Source: Paragemmobacter kunshanensis (GTDB lineage: Bacteria; Pseudomonadota; Alphaproteobacteria; Rhodobacterales; Rhodobacteraceae). From it: a stretch of 64,000 nucleotides of DNA. The stretch is taken from the NCBI RefSeq assembly GCF_011059185.1, contig NZ_JAALFE010000010.1, positions 95,059 through 159,058 on the forward strand. The letters are read 5' to 3'. The notes under the pieces were generated by a model. It was not told the origin of the DNA. It ran no database searches and saw nothing but the letters and a program-made list of their open reading frames with translations. A program made the translations under genes and the position numbers. Below, piece after piece: positions 8,421 through 17,210 of the stretch (positions within the stretch are counted from its first letter, which is position 1; the number at the start of each line of letters is the position of its first letter).

Positions 8421-9563
8421 ATGAGATTCCCGATGCCCGCCCCCCAAGGCCCGCTGCTCGATCACTGCCCCCCCGGCTTGCCCCCGGACGCCTATCGCGG
8501 CGCCGACTGGTTCGTCCGCGAAATGGCGGGGCCCTGGTCGCGCCACTGGGTCGCCGCGGGCCGCCTCTCCGATCTGCCGCCGGGCCGGATGCGGCGCATC
8601 ATGGTGGGCGCGCATCCCGTCCTGCTCTGCCATGATGTTGGGGGGAAACTCTCCGCCTTCCACAACATCTGCCGCCATCGCGGGGCCGAGCTTTGCGCAG
8701 CCGGGGAACAGCCGCTGGGCAAGCGCATCTCCTGCCCCTATCACGCCTGGGCCTACAGCGCCGCCGATGGCCGCCTCATCGCCACCGGCCATGCCCGCCC
8801 CACGGCGGATTTCGATGCCGCGTCCCATGGTCTGCGCCCGGTCGCGATCAAGGTCTGGAACGGCTTCATCTTCCTGTCCTGCGCCGAAGATCCCGCCCCC
8901 CTCAGGGCGGATGTTCCCCTGTCGATTTTCGACAATTGGCCCATGGATCAATTGGTTACAGGTCATCGTTGGGAAAACGAGATTGCCTGCAACTGGAAGG
9001 TTTTCTGGGAAAACTACTCCGAATGCCTGCATTGCCCCGGCATCCATCCCGAACTCTGCGATCTGGTCCCGGTCTATGGCAAGGGCGTCATGGCCCATGA
9101 CGAGCGCCCCGACTGGACGCCCGACCAGCCCCCCGCGCCCCCCCTGCGCAGCGGCGCGCAAAGCTGGACTCTGACAGGCCTGCCCGCCGCCGCCCCCTTC
9201 CCCGGTCTGACCGCCGCCGAACGCGCGGCGGGGCATACCTTCCTCACGCTCTGGCCCTCTCTCTTCGTCGTGGCCCATGTCGATTACGTCCGCTCCGTCC
9301 GCGTGGAACCGCTTTCCCCCACCCGGATGCGCCTGGTTGCGGAATGGCATTTCGCCCCCGAAACCCTTGCCGACAGCGCCTTCGATCCCGCCCAGGTCGC
9401 GGCTTTCGCGAAACTTGTTCTCACACAGGACGCCGCCGCCTGCGAGATGAACCAGCGCGGCCTTTCGGCACCCGCCGCCATGACCGCCCGCCTGATGCCC
9501 GAGGAATACGAGCTTCACCGCTTCCACCAATGGGTGCTTTCCGAGATGGAGATCCCGACATGA
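8421..9563 (+). CDS. Rieske non-heme iron oxygenase, alpha subunit
   Basis: A 380-residue oxygenase component. The Rieske [2Fe-2S] ligands are C84-x-H86 and C105-xx-H108 (CRHRG, CPYHAW). The mononuclear iron region is NYSECLHCPGIH with H204 and H209. This layout fits the GbcA-like group that hydroxylates N-methyl groups of glycine betaine, stachydrine or carnitine, releasing formaldehyde. It overlaps the next gene by ATGA, so the two are translationally coupled. No reductase gene is nearby, so electrons must come from elsewhere. No clear Shine-Dalgarno precedes ATG 8421; ATG 8433 is an alternative. Quaternary-amine substrate is inferred from the BetI-type regulator and importer. Confidence 0.87.
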   Translation: MRFPMPAPQGPLLDHCPPGLPPDAYRGADWFVREMAGPWSRHWVAAGRLSDLPPGRMRRIMVGAHPVLLCHDVGGKLSAFHNICRHRGAELCAAGEQPLGKRISCPYHAWAYSAADGRLIATGHARPTADFDAASHGLRPVAIKVWNGFIFLSCAEDPAPLRADVPLSIFDNWPMDQLVTGHRWENEIACNWKVFWENYSECLHCPGIHPELCDLVPVYGKGVMAHDERPDWTPDQPPAPPLRSGAQSWTLTGLPAAAPFPGLTAAERAAGHTFLTLWPSLFVVAHVDYVRSVRVEPLSPTRMRLVAEWHFAPETLADSAFDPAQVAAFAKLVLTQDAAACEMNQRGLSAPAAMTARLMPEEYELHRFHQWVLSEMEIPT

Positions 9564-10768
9564 CCACGCATCCCCTGCGCTCTCAGCCCGTTCCCAACAG
9601 TTGGGACAGGCGCGGCCTTCCGGGCTGGACCTATCATTCCCCGGCGCTGTTCGATCTTGAACGCGACCATGTCTTCCTGAACCACTGGCAGGTGGTCGGC
9701 CATGTGAACGACCTGCCCGAAAAGGGCGACTGGATCACCTATGACATGCTCGGCGAACGCGCCGTCGTGATGCGTGGCGCCGATGGCGAGGTGCGCGCCT
9801 TCCACAACCTCTGCCGCCACCGCGGCGCGCGTGTGGTGGATGGCGACCGGGGCCAGTGCCGCGGCTCCATCGTCTGCCCCTTCCACGGCTGGGTCTACAA
9901 CCTTGACGGCACCCTGCGCGGCGCGTCGCAGCCCACCAGCTTCGACAGCATGGATCGCGCGAAGTTCGGCCTGAAACCCATTGAAATGCAAACATTCCAC
10001 GGGTTCATATTCCTGCGTTTCCACCCCGGCCCGCAGGCCGATATCGCCGATCTCCTCGCCCCCTTCGATGCCGATTTCGCCGCCTACCGCACGGCTGACA
10101 TCCTGCCCGTCGCCACGCCTTACTGGTCAACCGAACTGCCGGTGAACTGGAAATCCGTCCGCGATGTCGACAATGAAGGCTATCATGTCCCCCTCGCCCA
10201 TCCGGGCCTGCAGGATCTTTATGGCCGCGACTATCGCGACATCTTCCTGTCCGACGGGCTGAACATCTCCATCGGCCGCTACGGCGATACGCCCGGGCGG
10301 CTCTGGTCCGTGCGCCACTACAACCGCCTGTCCCGCGCGCGCGATCACCTGCCGCCGCATCTGGCCGGGGCCTGGACCTATTATGGCCTATTCCCCCAGA
10401 TCGTCTTCGCCTTCACCCCGGAAGGCGTTCAATACTATCACGAAATCCCGCTTGGCCCCGGCCTTACCCGGCTGACCGGCCGCCTCTATCGCAACCCCGA
10501 TGAATCCCGGCAGGAACGGCTTGCCCGCTACCTTGCCATGCGGATCGACCGCGACACCTCGGCCGAGGATCAGCAGCTTTCGATCTGGTCGAACGAATCC
10601 ATGAAATCCTCGGCCTTCGACAATTTCCACCTCTCCGATCTGGAATGGGGCCTGCGCCGCCACCATGACGACCTGCGCGCCCTTCTGCCCGTGATGAAAC
10701 TCGACACCCCCCCGCCCGAGGATCGCATGGCCGCGGTCAATCAGGAAATGCTTGGCGCGACAGGCTGA
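9560..10768 (+). CDS. Second Rieske non-heme iron oxygenase, alpha subunit
   Basis: A 402-residue Rieske oxygenase. Cluster ligands are C85-x-H87 and C106-xx-H109 (CRHRG, CPFHGW); the catalytic iron ligands are expected at H209 and H214 within DVDNEGYHVPLAH. ATG 9560 overlaps the previous stop (ATGA). The two oxygenases differ clearly outside the motifs, so they are not a recent duplication. They may act on successive demethylation steps or on two related betaines. An ABC importer follows after 62 bp, suggesting one operon. A ring-hydroxylating role on an aromatic compound cannot be excluded, but no aromatic-pathway gene is nearby. Confidence 0.87.
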   Translation: MTTHPLRSQPVPNSWDRRGLPGWTYHSPALFDLERDHVFLNHWQVVGHVNDLPEKGDWITYDMLGERAVVMRGADGEVRAFHNLCRHRGARVVDGDRGQCRGSIVCPFHGWVYNLDGTLRGASQPTSFDSMDRAKFGLKPIEMQTFHGFIFLRFHPGPQADIADLLAPFDADFAAYRTADILPVATPYWSTELPVNWKSVRDVDNEGYHVPLAHPGLQDLYGRDYRDIFLSDGLNISIGRYGDTPGRLWSVRHYNRLSRARDHLPPHLAGAWTYYGLFPQIVFAFTPEGVQYYHEIPLGPGLTRLTGRLYRNPDESRQERLARYLAMRIDRDTSAEDQQLSIWSNESMKSSAFDNFHLSDLEWGLRRHHDDLRALLPVMKLDTPPPEDRMAAVNQEMLGATG

Positions 10769-10830
10769 TCGCGCTTAGCCTTGCAGGATCAAGACCGGAA
10801 CACCGGCACGCAGACAACAGGGAGACCGCC

Positions 10831-11934
10831 ATGAAACTGACCCGTCGCAACGCCCTTCTGACGCTTGGCAGCACCTTGGCTGTCCCCTATGTCCGCCCCT
10901 CCTGGGCGCAGGCCGGCACCGTGAATGTCTACAACTGGTCCGACTATATCGGCGAAACCACCATCGCGGATTTCGAAGCCGAAACCGGCATCGGCGTGGT
11001 CTACGACCTTTACGCCAGCGCCGAAGAGATGCAGGCCAAGATGCTGGCAGGCTCCACAGGCTATGATGTCGTCGTCATGGCGGGCCTGTCGCTGCCGCAA
11101 TTCGTGACGGCGGGCGTCTATCAGAAACTGGATCGCAGCCGCCTTTCGGGCTGGTCCAACCTTGATCCTGCCATCCTGAAGATCGTCGAAGGCTTCGATC
11201 CGGGCAACGAATACGGCGTTCCCTACATGTGGGGATCGGTCGGCATCACCTATAACCTCGACATGGTGCGCGAACGCCTGCCCGACGCCAACCTTGCCTC
11301 TCTCGACACGCTGTTCAAACCGGAAAACGCCGCCAAACTGGCCGATTGCGGGATCTCCATCCTCGACAGCCCCACCGATATCGGCTTCATGGTCCTCAGC
11401 TATCTGGGCATTGATCCCAACACCGCAGGCCCCGCCGAATATGCCAGGATGGCCGAGGCTTTCGCCCCCATCCGCGACTATATCGCCACCTTCGACAACG
11501 CCAATTACCTGACCGCCATCCCCAATGGCGAACTCTGCGCCATCAACAACTGGTCGGGCGATTACGGCGTGGCAAAGGCGCGCGCCGCCGAAGCCGGGAT
11601 CGAGATGGACCTTGCCTATTTCGTGCCCGAAACCGGCGCCCCGGCATGGTTCGATCTGCTCTGCCTGCCCTCGGACGCCCCCAATACCGACAATGCCTAT
11701 GCCTTTGTCGATTACCTTCTGCGCCCCGAGGTGATCGCCGCCTGCACCAACTACACGGGCTATGCCAATGCCAACAAGGCGGCAACGCCGCTGGTCGACC
11801 CCTCCATCGCAGGCGATCCCGCCGTCTATCCCGATGAGGCGACGCTGGCGCGCATGTATACCCCCGCGGCCCAGACCGAAGAACAGGACCGCGAGATCAC
11901 CCGCATCTGGGCCACCATCAAGTCCGGCGGCTGA
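10831..11934 (+). CDS. PotD/PotF-type periplasmic solute-binding protein
   Basis: A 367-residue binding protein of a polyamine-class ABC importer. The N-terminus KLTRRNALLTLGSTLAV is a signal sequence with a twin-arginine-like RR, probably cleaved after SWAQA. VNVYNWSDYIG near residue 32 is the typical first strand of PotD/PotF-like proteins. It is the first gene of a transporter operon (ATPase two bases later), with a Shine-Dalgarno AGGGAG. Members of this family carry polyamines but also betaine-like and opine compounds. The Rieske and BetI-like neighbours favour a methylated ammonium or sulfonium ligand, which is inference. Confidence 0.87.
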   Translation: MKLTRRNALLTLGSTLAVPYVRPSWAQAGTVNVYNWSDYIGETTIADFEAETGIGVVYDLYASAEEMQAKMLAGSTGYDVVVMAGLSLPQFVTAGVYQKLDRSRLSGWSNLDPAILKIVEGFDPGNEYGVPYMWGSVGITYNLDMVRERLPDANLASLDTLFKPENAAKLADCGISILDSPTDIGFMVLSYLGIDPNTAGPAEYARMAEAFAPIRDYIATFDNANYLTAIPNGELCAINNWSGDYGVAKARAAEAGIEMDLAYFVPETGAPAWFDLLCLPSDAPNTDNAYAFVDYLLRPEVIAACTNYTGYANANKAATPLVDPSIAGDPAVYPDEATLARMYTPAAQTEEQDREITRIWATIKSGG

Positions 11935-11936
11935 TC

Positions 11937-13034
11937 ATGACCGGGGCCAGCGCGCCGTTCCTCAGGATCGAGGGCGTTTCAAAGACCTTCGGCACCTTTC
12001 AGGCGGTGCGCGACGTGTCGCTGACCATCACCAAGGGCGAAATCTTCGCCCTTCTCGGCGGCTCTGGCTGCGGAAAGACCACCCTCCTTCGGATGCTGGC
12101 CGGGTTCGAGGAACCCAGCGCGGGCCGCATCTTCCTCGATGGGCAGGACATGACGGGCGTCCCCCCCTGGGAACGCCCCGTCCACATGATGTTTCAAAGC
12201 TATGCGCTCTTTCCCCATATGACGGTGGAAAAGAACGTGGGCTACGGGCTGAAGCACGAACGCATGTCCGCCCCCGAACGGGCCGACCGCGTGCGCGCCA
12301 TGCTGGATCTGGTGCAACTCACCCCCTTCGCCCAACGCAAGCCGCATCAGATCTCGGGTGGCCAGCGCCAGCGCGTGGCCCTTGCCCGCGCCCTTGCCCG
12401 CCAGCCAAAGCTTCTGCTTCTGGACGAACCTCTCGCCGCGCTGGACAAGAAACTGCGCGAACATACCCAGTTCGAACTGATGTCGATCCAGGAACGGACG
12501 GGCGTCACCTTCATTGTCGTGACCCATGACCAGGAAGAGGCGATGACCCTGGCTGATCGCATCGCCGTCATGGATCGTGGCCAGGTGCAGCAGGTCGGCC
12601 CCCCCGGCGAGGTTTACGAACATCCCGCCTCGCGTTTTGTGGCGAACTTCCTCGGCTCCATCACCCAGTTCGAGGCGACGGTGACCGCCGTCAACGGCAC
12701 CCGCGCGCGCCTCTCCGTTCCCGCCTTCGCGGCCGAGGTCGAAACCGGCACCCTGCCCGGCCTTGCCGTGGGGGAAAAGCTGACCCTCGGCCTGCGCCCG
12801 GAAAAGGTGGCGCTTCAGCGCGACCCTCCCGATGCGGCGAATGTCCTGTCGGGCGAGGTGAAGGATCTGGCCTATTTCGGCAAGGACAGCCTCTATCGCG
12901 TCATCCTGCCGGGCGGTGGCCTGATGTCGGTGCATGCCGTGAACGCCCGGCGCGGCGGCGATGCCCGCCCCGACTGGCATGATCGCGTCTGGCTCAGCTT
13001 CGAGCCCGCCGCCGCCATCCTGCTGCGGGAGTGA
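11937..13034 (+). CDS. PotA-type ABC transporter ATPase
   Basis: A 365-residue importer ATPase. Walker A is GGSGCGKTT (about residue 41), the signature is ISGGQRQR, and Walker B plus D-loop is LLLLDEPLAALDKK. A C-terminal TOBE-type domain (LGLRPEKVAL) is typical of PotA. It energises uptake for the binding protein two bases upstream and the permeases downstream; the next gene follows after four bases. In Walker B, DEPLAALD is intact, so this subunit should be active even though the first permease is frameshifted. Confidence 0.92.
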   Translation: MTGASAPFLRIEGVSKTFGTFQAVRDVSLTITKGEIFALLGGSGCGKTTLLRMLAGFEEPSAGRIFLDGQDMTGVPPWERPVHMMFQSYALFPHMTVEKNVGYGLKHERMSAPERADRVRAMLDLVQLTPFAQRKPHQISGGQRQRVALARALARQPKLLLLDEPLAALDKKLREHTQFELMSIQERTGVTFIVVTHDQEEAMTLADRIAVMDRGQVQQVGPPGEVYEHPASRFVANFLGSITQFEATVTAVNGTRARLSVPAFAAEVETGTLPGLAVGEKLTLGLRPEKVALQRDPPDAANVLSGEVKDLAYFGKDSLYRVILPGGGLMSVHAVNARRGGDARPDWHDRVWLSFEPAAAILLRE

Positions 13035-13038
13035 CGCG

Positions 13039-13958
13039 ATGCAAACCCGCCTGTCGCGCTGGTTCAACGGCAAGGGATGGTCAGACCTGATCATCGGGCT
13101 GCCCTATCTCTGGCTCGTGCTGTTCTTCCTGTTGCCCTTCGTGATCGTCCTTGCCATGAGCGTGGCCACCCGCACTCCGACGGCCCCGCCCTTCGGCTAT
13201 GGCGGCGAGAATCCGCTTGTGAATTTCAATGGTTACGCCCGTCTCTTCACGGACGATCTTTACATCCGCTCCTTCCTCACCTCACTGGGCAATGCCGCCG
13301 TCGCAACGATCCTCTGCCTGCTGATCGGCTATCCGATGGCGCTTGGCCTGACCCGCGTCTCGAAGGGCTGGCGCAACATCCTTCTGATGCTGGTGATCCT
13401 GCCCTTCTGGACCTCGTTCCTTCTGCGCGTCTATGCCTGGATGGGGATGATGGGCAAGAACAGCTGGTTCAACCAGATGCTCACCAGCGCCTGGAACTGG
13501 ATCACGCCAGAAGGCTGGGCCGCACCTCTCTGCCGCTGATGCATTCGAACTTCGCCGTCGTGCTGGTCATGGTCTATACCTACCTGCCCTTCATGATCCT
13601 GCCGCTCTATGCCAGCCTCGAACGGCTTGACCCGACGCTGGATGAGGCGGCGATGGACCTTGGCACCCGCCCCTTCGGCGTCTTCCGCGACGTGACGCTG
13701 CCGCAATCCATCCCCGGCATCGTGGCGGGCGGGCTTCTGGTCTTCATCCCCGCTGCCGGGGAACTGGTGATCCCCTCGCTTGTCGGCGATGCGGCAAGCC
13801 CGATGATCGGGCGCGTCATCTCGGACGAATTCACCTCGGCGCGGGATTGGCCCATGGCCTCCTCCGTCGCGGTGGCGCTGCTGCTGATCATGGTCATCCC
13901 CACCATGCTCTACAGCCGCTATCAGGCCAAGGCCGACGGGGCAGAGGCAAAGCCATGA
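13039..13958 (+). pseudogene. PotB/PotH-type ABC permease, frameshifted
   Basis: Together two frames make one permease of about 305 residues. Frame one, 13039-13539, runs from MQTRLSRWFNG to GWAAPLCR and stops. Frame two continues as LPLMHSNFAVVLVMVYTYLP and ends at 13958 with the permease EAA-type motif (EAAMDLGTRPFGVFRDVTLP). The break is in a CTCTCT run at about 13525-13531; removing one CT restores GWAAPLPLMHSNF. The stop and an in-frame ATG overlap as TGATG (13537-13541), so the second half could be re-initiated as a 139-residue piece. A sequencing error, a real two-base insertion or a split gene are all possible. The downstream permease overlaps the end by ATGA. Confidence 0.85.
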
Positions 13959-14794
13959 ACCGTCGCCCCTGGTTTCTCTTCACCGTCCTCTGCTTCGGCT
14001 TCGCCTTCTTCTACGTGCCGATCCTGTCGATGATCGTCTATTCCTTCAACGAAAGCCGCCTTGCCACCGTCTGGGGCGGCTTCTCGACGAAATGGTATGT
14101 CTCGCTTCTGTCCAACCGCCAGGTCGGGGCGGCGCTGGTCCTGTCGCTCAAGATCGCCGTCATCTCTGCCTCTATCGCCACGATCCTCGGCACGCTTGCC
14201 GGCATCGCACTGGCGCGCTTCACCCGCTTCCGGGGCCGCCTGCTCTTCTCGGGCCTCGTCACCGCCCCGCTTGTCATGCCCGAGGTGATCACCGGCATCT
14301 CCTCGCTCATGCTCTTCATCCTGATGGCCGACTGGATCGGCTGGCCCGGCCAGCGCGGATTTACCACCATAACGCTGGCGCATATCACCTTTTCCATGGT
14401 CTTCGTCACCACCATCGTCCAGGCCCGGATGATCCAGTCCGACCGCGCGATCGAAGAGGCCGCGATGGACCTCGGCTCGCGCCCCTGGCAGGTGATGTGG
14501 GACATCACCCTTCCCACGATCTTCCCCGCCATCCTTTCGGGCTGGCTTCTGGCCTTCACCATCTCGCTCGATGATGTGGTGATCACCTCCTTCACCACCG
14601 GCCCCGGCAACACCACCCTGCCGCTGCTGATCTGGTCCAAGGTCAAGCTGGGCGTCACCCCCGATATCAACGCGCTGGCCACGCTCACCGTGCTGGCCGT
14701 CGGCACCGGCGTCGTGATTGCGGGCATCATCCTCAACCGCGCCGAACGCCGCCGCGTTCTGGACGAACGCATGGCCTACCGTTCCAATGACTGA
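13955..14794 (+). CDS. PotC/PotI-type ABC transporter permease
   Basis: A 279-residue inner-membrane permease with about six hydrophobic segments. It starts MNRRPWFLFTVLCFGFAF and has the cytoplasmic coupling motif EEAAMDLGSRPWQVMWDITLP near residue 170. It pairs with the frameshifted permease upstream (ATGA overlap) to form the channel of the importer. The C-terminal end overlaps the DMSP-lyase-like gene by eight bases, tying import to that enzyme in one transcript. Confidence 0.9.
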   Translation: MNRRPWFLFTVLCFGFAFFYVPILSMIVYSFNESRLATVWGGFSTKWYVSLLSNRQVGAALVLSLKIAVISASIATILGTLAGIALARFTRFRGRLLFSGLVTAPLVMPEVITGISSLMLFILMADWIGWPGQRGFTTITLAHITFSMVFVTTIVQARMIQSDRAIEEAAMDLGSRPWQVMWDITLPTIFPAILSGWLLAFTISLDDVVITSFTTGPGNTTLPLLIWSKVKLGVTPDINALATLTVLAVGTGVVIAGIILNRAERRRVLDERMAYRSND

Positions 14795-15656
14795 CCGCCC
14801 CGAAACCCTGCTCGACCTTCCCCTCGGCACGCCCGGGGCCGGGCGGATCCGCTATGGTGCCGCCATGGCCCTGTATCAGCAGGGCAAGCTTTCCCCCGCG
14901 GAACTGGAGGCATGGCGCATCGCCGCCGCCTCCGACAGCCGCCCCGCCGATGAGGTGCTGGCCGCCCATGGCCTGCCCGCCCCACCCCGACAAAGCCCGG
15001 ACGCCGCCGCCACCCTCTCTCGCCTGATGGAGGAGGCGGGCGCCTATCTCGCCCCGCTGCATTGCCCCGGCGCGGCCGAACTGCGCCGCGTGCTGGCCCG
15101 CCGCAGCCCCGCTGCCCTGCAGCCAGCCGCGCAGGGCCTGCCCGTCGTCACGGCCCATCTCGCCGCCGCCCTTGCCGCGCTGGCGGCCACGCACCCGGCC
15201 CTGTCAGCCGCCATTGCCGCTTCCGCCCCGCATCTTGGCTGGCGCGTCTATGACAGATACCCCCCCGAAGAGATCGGCATCGCCTTTGCCACGGGCCATG
15301 CCTTCTGCCCGCTGCTCGGCCCCGATGCCCCCTTCGCCGAGGAGACGGCCGAATTCGGCCTCTTCCTCATCGCGCCCCATGTGCTTTACCGCGATCACTG
15401 CCATGCCGCGCCCGAACTCTACCTGCCGCTGACCGGCCCGCATGGCTGGCGCTTCGGCCCCGACCGGCCCCTGATCGTGAAGCCTGCGCATCGCCCGGTC
15501 TGGAACGATCCGCACCGCCCCCATCTCACCAAGGTCGGCCCGACCCCCTTCCTCGGCTTCTACGGCTGGACGGGCGACATCGACGAACCGGCCCGCGTCC
15601 TGCCCGCCACCGACTGGCCGCAGCTCGAAGCCCTGCGCCTGATGGCCGAACCATGA
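14787..15656 (+). CDS. DMSP lyase-like cupin (DddL/DddQ family)
   Basis: A 289-residue protein whose C-terminal half is a cupin like that of DddL/DddQ, enzymes that cleave dimethylsulfoniopropionate to acrylate and dimethyl sulfide. YRDHCHAAPELYLPLTG gives metal-ligand candidates H204, H206 and E210; later PHRPHLTKVG and PFLGFYGWTGDID match the second half of the fold. The N-terminal 110 residues are alanine-rich and not recognised. It starts inside the permease gene (eight-base overlap), so it belongs to the importer operon. DMSP is a structural analogue of glycine betaine, which fits. Lyase activity is not proven; it could act on another onium compound. Confidence 0.65.
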   Translation: MTDRPETLLDLPLGTPGAGRIRYGAAMALYQQGKLSPAELEAWRIAAASDSRPADEVLAAHGLPAPPRQSPDAAATLSRLMEEAGAYLAPLHCPGAAELRRVLARRSPAALQPAAQGLPVVTAHLAAALAALAATHPALSAAIAASAPHLGWRVYDRYPPEEIGIAFATGHAFCPLLGPDAPFAEETAEFGLFLIAPHVLYRDHCHAAPELYLPLTGPHGWRFGPDRPLIVKPAHRPVWNDPHRPHLTKVGPTPFLGFYGWTGDIDEPARVLPATDWPQLEALRLMAEP

Positions 15657-15786
15657 TCCGCCCCGTCCCCCGATGCCCCCCCGCCCTGCGTCTACGGACG
15701 AGCATTCCTGGCCGTCCCGATACCCCCTTCAAGGGCCGCGCCGTCCATCGCGCGACCCGCTTCTTCTGACAGAAAGGCCCGATCCC

Positions 15787-16146
15787 ATGTCCTTCACCAA
15801 AGACGAACGCCGCATCGCCAACATCAAGGAGGCCGCCTTCACCCCCTTCGTCTATCCCGATGGCGTGGCCCTCGGGGACGAGATCCTGCAACTCGACAGT
15901 GACAAGCCGCTCGGCGAAGGTTTCCACGTCTATCGCATGCCCGCCGGGATGCGCACCCGCACGCATATCCACAACGGCCATGAACAGTTCCTCATCCTCG
16001 AAGGCGAACTGATCGAAGATGACGGCACCGTCTTCCGGCCCGGTGATCTGGTCTTCTACCGCGACGGCACCGAACACAATTCCTACACCCCGAACGGATG
16101 CCTCCTTGCCGTCCATATCGTCGGCCCCGAAACGCCGACCGAATGA
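15787..16146 (+). CDS. Small single-domain cupin protein
   Basis: A 119-residue cupin with a complete first motif THIHNGHEQFLILEG (H60, H62, E66) and a second motif GDLVFYRDGTEHNSYTPNG. One metal-binding barrel makes up nearly the whole protein. ATG 15787 follows AGAAAGG at a good distance; open frame upstream to 15673 is not cupin-like. It lies 130 bp after the DMSP-lyase-like gene in the same direction. Small cupins include DMSP lyases (DddK, DddW) and many sugar or amine-binding proteins, so function is open. Confidence 0.75.
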   Translation: MSFTKDERRIANIKEAAFTPFVYPDGVALGDEILQLDSDKPLGEGFHVYRMPAGMRTRTHIHNGHEQFLILEGELIEDDGTVFRPGDLVFYRDGTEHNSYTPNGCLLAVHIVGPETPTE

Positions 16147-16615
16147 CCGCCGAATCGCGCTGCGAATCGCCCTGCCCTGCATCGGGGCGGGGCGCCAAGT
16201 TTTGATCCATTTTTTCAATATCTTGTTAACGATTCCTAGCTTTCCGGATTGAGGACGCGGGATCGTTTCCAGAACGTCCAAAGACCCGCCGCAGAACAGG
16301 AATTGGCCACAACCTCCGCGCGGCACCTCTCCCTAATCGGTTGCGATGTGTCCGAATTGTGGTAACAATTTGACTCAAGGCGAGCCCATTCGCCGCCCGC
16401 ATGTCGGCCTCGCGCCGGATCGGGAAAGCCGGATCGCAGATGGTGGGGGCCATCCGCAAGACCGGCCAGGGCGCAGGACGGAAGGCCCAAGCTGCCAGGG
16501 TGTGTGTTATGTGTGTTCGTGTTTCGCAAGCCGTCTTCGACGGCGGGTCAGTCCCCCACGGGACAATCGCCCGAAAGTCATCCCAGCGCGCCTCTCGCCG
16601 CGAAGGGGGTGCCGC
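16147..16615. other. Intergenic region, 469 bp
   Basis: No convincing gene. The first part is AT-rich for this genome (16200-16245, TTTTTTCAATATCTTGTTAA), as in a promoter. A perfect palindrome is at 16355-16370. The open frame starting at 16346 has no ribosome site and lacks a family resemblance before 16616. Confidence 0.5.
16355..16370. promoter_or_regulatory. AATTGT-N4-ACAATT palindrome
   Basis: Perfect six-base arms around GGTA, followed at once by TTGACT, which could be a -35 element for the gene starting at 16616. The arms equal the ends of the E. coli lac operator, though with a shorter centre. The binding protein is unknown. Confidence 0.4.
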
Positions 16616-17065
16616 ATGGGCCTGATGCTTCCCACACAGGGCCCCTCTGCCTTTGTCGCCGCCACCCCTGCGCTTGAAAATGTCCAGGCGGTCGAGGCCG
16701 TGATGCTCTCGCAGGGTCTGCGCCTGCGCGTCGGTCCCCGTCCCGACGATCTCTGCCCGGTCGAGGAACTGTCGATCGGCGAACCCGTCTGGGATCTCGC
16801 CAGCCAGCGCCTGATCGACATCGAGGCGATGTCCTGCGCCACGCTCGATACCGCGCGCCTGGCCGAACTCGGCCTGCGGGCGCAAACGCTGCCGATGCAG
16901 GGGGGCCTCGGCTATCTCGCCCTGTCCTCCACCCGCCTTGCCGCCACGCCGCTGCGTCCACAGCCGGAGACAGGCCCGATCGTGTTCTTCCGGTTCTGGC
17001 CCGAAGCCCGGCTCGTGGCCGAAATCGAAGGCCGCGCCGTCCTGTTCCGCCACAGCCTTCTGTGA
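16616..17065 (+). CDS. Protein of unknown function, 149 aa
   Basis: I do not recognise this protein with confidence. ATG 16616 is chosen because GAAGGGGG stands seven bases upstream. There is no signal peptide or membrane segment. The stretch LRVGPRPDDLCPVEELSIGEP, then VWDLASQRLIDIE, loosely resembles the opening of Hedgehog/intein (Hint) domains common in Rhodobacterales, but the catalytic cysteine at the start is absent. The protein ends with FFRFWPEARLVAEIEGRAVL. It stands alone, with long flanks on both sides and a palindrome upstream, suggesting its own regulation. Confidence 0.6.
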   Translation: MGLMLPTQGPSAFVAATPALENVQAVEAVMLSQGLRLRVGPRPDDLCPVEELSIGEPVWDLASQRLIDIEAMSCATLDTARLAELGLRAQTLPMQGGLGYLALSSTRLAATPLRPQPETGPIVFFRFWPEARLVAEIEGRAVLFRHSLL

Positions 17066-17117
17066 CTGGGGGCCGGATCGCGTGATCCTGCCCTGCCACA
17101 GGGCATAAGGATCCCCG

Positions 17118-17133
17118 TCTGATCTGGATCAGA
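17118..17133. promoter_or_regulatory. FNR/CRP-like palindrome upstream of YeeE gene
   Basis: A perfect TCTGATC-TG-GATCAGA repeat about 78 bp before the permease start at 17211. Its core (TGAT-N4-ATCA) matches the inner bases of an FNR/FnrL box, but the outer bases differ from TTGAT-N4-ATCAA. Confidence 0.4.
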
Positions 17134-17210
17134 GACAGCAACCCGGATTTCCGCAAGACTGGCAAGGTCGGCGCGATTGGCATGCCGCCGCCTGATCAGG
17201 GGATTGCCGG

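Noticed and set aside
12961..13038. Upstream extension of the first permease frame
   Set aside because: It overlaps the end of the ATPase; permease-type sequence begins at ATG 13039.
15653..15769. Short frame of 38 codons overlapping the DMSP-lyase-like stop
   Set aside because: No ribosome site beyond the overlap and no recognisable content.
16355..16370. True lac operator
   Set aside because: The arms match lacO ends, but the spacer is four bases rather than the nine of lacO, and no LacI-type gene is present.
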